From NCBI GenBank assembly GCA_944380695.1, contig CALWII010000067.1, positions 1 through 8,015 on the forward strand: 8,015 bases of DNA, given 5' to 3'. A model generated the notes under the pieces. That model ran no database searches. It saw nothing but the letters and a program-made list of their open reading frames with translations, and was not told the origin of the DNA. Position 1 is the stretch's first letter. Each line of letters opens with the position of its first letter. The position numbers were made by a program, and so were the translations under genes. This DNA comes from an uncultured Clostridia bacterium (GTDB taxonomy: Bacteria > Bacillota > Clostridia > Christensenellales > UBA1242). This document shows, piece after piece, positions 6,658 through 8,015 of the stretch.

Positions 6658-6670
6658 TTAATAAATGATT

Positions 6671-6713
6671 AAAATAAAGAGCTCTATCATTGATAGAGCT
6701 CTTCCTTTATTTT
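6671..6713. terminator. Bidirectional intrinsic terminator
   Basis: A perfect GC-containing stem AGAGCTCTATC (6678-6688) pairs with GATAGAGCTCT (6692-6702) around a 3-nt loop (6689-6691); one further A-T pair is at 6677/6703. AAAATAAA (6671-6678) and TTTATTTT (6706-6713) flank it as complementary tails, so each strand reads hairpin then U-rich tract. It sits between the convergent low-complexity gene (stop 6657) and the ABC gene (stop 6722) and should end transcription from both. Confidence 0.9.
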
Positions 6714-6721
6714 ACATACAA

Positions 6722-7393
6722 TTAAATCTCGTCTTTTTCCTTGTATTCTGTTTGGGAAACAATTGAGCCATTTTTAAAATATATTTTTCTTTTACAAAAC
6801 CTATCTGCAATCTTTTCACTAGTAGTTGCAAGAATAAGTGTCGTCTGTTGCGTCTTTAATTTTAATAAAATTTCCTCAATAATTTCTAAGTAAAACTCTG
6901 ACAGATGGTCAAAAATGTTGTCTATCATCAAAAATTCAAGTTTTCTAAATGAAAGCCTAATTAAAGACAAAATATATTTCTCTTCTATGGAAAGATTTGC
7001 CACCTTTTCATCTTTTATTTTTTCAAGCGAAAACTCAATCACCGCATTGTTAATTTTTGTCTCAACCTCCTCTGGCGGTAATTTCCTTTCTGTTAAAACA
7101 TATTTTAAGTTTTCATAAACCGTTTTGTTCTCAAAAAACGCAGGTGTTGAAGGCACATATCCAGCACTTAAATCTGAGCGAAAATTAACTTTTTTAAGTG
7201 GTCTTTCTTTTAAGTATACCTCACCTTTCGTCGCCTTTTCGAGTTTTGCGATAACTCTCAATAAACTTGTTTTTCCGCTGTCATCTTGCCCTACAAATGC
7301 AACAGCTTCACCAGGCTGTATTTCAATATTGATATCATATAATGCATAAAATTCACGGGTATATTTCAAATATAGATGTTTAATAGATAACAT
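6722..7393 (-). CDS. ABC transporter-type ATPase with degenerate catalytic motifs
   Basis: The 223-residue length and fold order match an ABC nucleotide-binding subunit. Walker A is intact: GQDDSGKT (35-42). The rest has drifted. Where the Q-loop Gln is expected (GYVPSTPAFF, 78-87) there is Ser82/Thr83. The signature LSGGQ reads LSIEE (134-138). Walker B keeps Asp158 but the catalytic Glu is Asn159 (FLMIDN, 154-159), and the switch His is Thr191 (ATTSE, 189-193). The stretch around TVYENL and KLPPEEVE (91-112) resembles sugar-importer ATPases of the MalK/UgpC type, which suggests its ancestry. It may bind nucleotide but should hydrolyse it poorly or not at all alone, perhaps as the weak half of a heterodimer or as a regulator. 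No permease is in the window. It follows the lipoprotein gene by 41 bp on the same strand, with AGGAG (7400-7404) 6 nt before the ATG. The reading frame is intact, so it is not an obvious pseudogene. Confidence 0.85.
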   Translation of the reverse strand: MLSIKHLYLKYTREFYALYDINIEIQPGEAVAFVGQDDSGKTSLLRVIAKLEKATKGEVYLKERPLKKVNFRSDLSAGYVPSTPAFFENKTVYENLKYVLTERKLPPEEVETKINNAVIEFSLEKIKDEKVANLSIEEKYILSLIRLSFRKLEFLMIDNIFDHLSEFYLEIIEEILLKLKTQQTTLILATTSEKIADRFCKRKIYFKNGSIVSQTEYKEKDEI

Positions 7394-7399
7394 AGTAAT

Positions 7400-7404
7400 C
7401 TCCT
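7400..7404 (-). promoter_or_regulatory. Ribosome binding site of the ABC-type ATPase gene
   Basis: AGGAG on the minus strand lies 6 nt before the ATG at 7393 and fixes the start, placing the usual first beta-strand (LSIKHLYLKY) at the N-terminus. Confidence 0.75.
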
Positions 7405-7416
7405 ATGTTTCATTTT

Positions 7417-7444
7417 ACTATATTTTTTAAAAAATTAAAAACAA
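7417..7444 (-). promoter_or_regulatory. Possible internal promoter for the ABC-type ATPase gene
   Basis: TATAGT (7417-7422, five of six to the -10 consensus) with TTGTTT (7439-7444) 16 bp upstream could start a transcript about 17 nt before the ATPase ATG. The -35 is poor and lies in the lipoprotein gene's last codons. Co-transcription from the lipoprotein gene is equally possible, since only a TTTTTTAAAAAA tract and no GC hairpin separates them. Confidence 0.25.
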
Positions 7445-7938
7445 TTTAGCACAAAGTCATCGGAAATCGGTGCCGTATTTAAAATAACAAAACCGGTTTT
7501 ATCACTATTTTCTGCAATTTGCCCAGCTACTACCCTAAAAATCAATTTACACGGTTTGGAAACATTAAATATATAGATATCAGTAACTGCATCTTTCAGC
7601 TGACCAAAGGTTTCCTGGCCCTCTAACCCCGCAGAAGATACTTTTAAGCTTGTCAAGGAAAGCCAAATATCTTTTTCTGTAATATTTGTTGAAAGTTTAC
7701 TATCATTTTCTTTCCAAAAAGTGATTTGCAAATCCTGTGTATCGGACATAACTTGTATGTCGTAATACTTCTCTTGGTATCTGCTGTCATTTTGAAAATT
7801 TATTCTCATGGCATAATTTTCACTACCTGCTGAAGTAATATTAGAAAAAGTTGCGATTTTGACATTTGCCATAGACTCGCACCCTATAAAAGAAACCAAA
7901 ACAAAAAAGGGAAAGATTATTAAAAAAAGTTTTTTCAT
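7435..7938 (-). CDS. Predicted lipoprotein of unknown function
   Basis: This 167-residue protein begins MKK, then a hydrophobic core (LFLIIFPFFVLVSF) ending in FIGC, a lipobox-like site with Cys20. This predicts export, lipidation and anchoring on the outer face of the membrane. Phe at -3 is less usual than Leu, so the lipobox is slightly off-consensus. The mature part (about 148 residues) has alternating polar/hydrophobic segments such as YYDIQVMSD, LQITFW and IYIFNV, which suggests beta-strand content, and two further cysteines near the end (about 131 and 166). I recognise no domain. The start is well set by AAGGAG (7944-7949) 5 nt upstream. It is followed 41 bp later by the ABC-type ATPase gene, so a transport-related or sensing role is possible, but at this size it is not a standard solute-binding protein. 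Confidence 0.82.
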   Translation of the reverse strand: MKKLFLIIFPFFVLVSFIGCESMANVKIATFSNITSAGSENYAMRINFQNDSRYQEKYYDIQVMSDTQDLQITFWKENDSKLSTNITEKDIWLSLTSLKVSSAGLEGQETFGQLKDAVTDIYIFNVSKPCKLIFRVVAGQIAENSDKTGFVILNTAPISDDFVLNCF

Positions 7939-7943
7939 ATCAA

Positions 7944-7949
7944 CTCCTT
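7944..7949 (-). promoter_or_regulatory. Ribosome binding site of the lipoprotein gene
   Basis: AAGGAG on the minus strand lies 5 nt before the ATG at 7938. The 66 bases further upstream, to the window edge, are very AT-rich. I find no convincing -35/-10 pair in them and no gene. Confidence 0.75.
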
Positions 7950-8015
7950 GTTTAAATCTTTCCCTAATTTAAAGTTTTTTAACAATATTTTTAAAATATA
8001 TTTGAAAAACCATAT

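Noticed and set aside
7423..7434. TTTTTTAAAAAA palindrome just after the lipoprotein stop, considered as a terminator
   Set aside because: It has no GC stem and no loop, so it cannot form a stable hairpin; it is an A/T tract.
1..8015. CRISPR arrays, tRNA or rRNA genes, transposases, attachment sites, toxin-antitoxin pairs
   Set aside because: No spaced direct repeats, tRNA cloverleaf motifs, transposase-like proteins or terminal repeats were found on either strand by eye.

Overview
The window is AT-rich, densely packed bacterial DNA. The standard code fits: TGG encodes Trp, and TGA, TAA and TAG all act as stops. Most genes have AGGAG-type ribosome binding sites, one promoter is a clean TATAAT type, and MurG and the topoisomerase subunits resemble those of low-GC Firmicutes. 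I infer a Bacillota member, probably of the Clostridia. No rRNA, tRNA, CRISPR array, insertion sequence or phage gene was seen. No gene-free stretch exceeds 300 bases; the longest is the 182-bp parE-murG intergenic region.

Left part (1-3592, minus strand): a two-gene operon for a type IIA DNA topoisomerase. The B subunit (ATPase plus TOPRIM) is upstream. The A subunit (catalytic Tyr) follows 11 bp later, starts with GTG, and runs off the left edge. The A subunit has no GyrA box where its C-terminal domain begins, so topoisomerase IV (parE-parC) is preferred over gyrase. A promoter lies just upstream of parE.

Middle (3593-6302): divergent from parE is murG, the lipid II-forming glycosyltransferase. 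The intergenic region holds a perfect 12-bp inverted repeat that may be an operator. The 3' end of murG overlaps the 3' end of a convergent subtilisin-like protease gene by 21 bp. The protease has an I9-like prodomain, no signal peptide and nine cysteines, which suggests it works inside the cell. Its start codon overlaps the stop of an upstream gene for an unrecognised, helical protein of 96-123 residues, so the two form a coupled operon.

Right part (6303-8015): facing that operon is a gene for a 114-residue Ser/Asn-rich low-complexity protein. The two annotated start codons are only 10 bp apart, inside a small palindrome. The 114-residue gene ends at a strong bidirectional terminator shared with a convergent pair: a predicted lipoprotein followed by an ABC-type ATPase. 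The ATPase keeps its Walker A motif but has lost the usual residues of the Q-loop, signature, catalytic Glu and switch His.

Topoisomerase and murG are housekeeping genes. The parts worth a second look are the protease/small-protein operon with its divergent low-complexity neighbour, and the lipoprotein/degenerate-ABC pair. No shared pathway links these blocks in any way I can prove from sequence.
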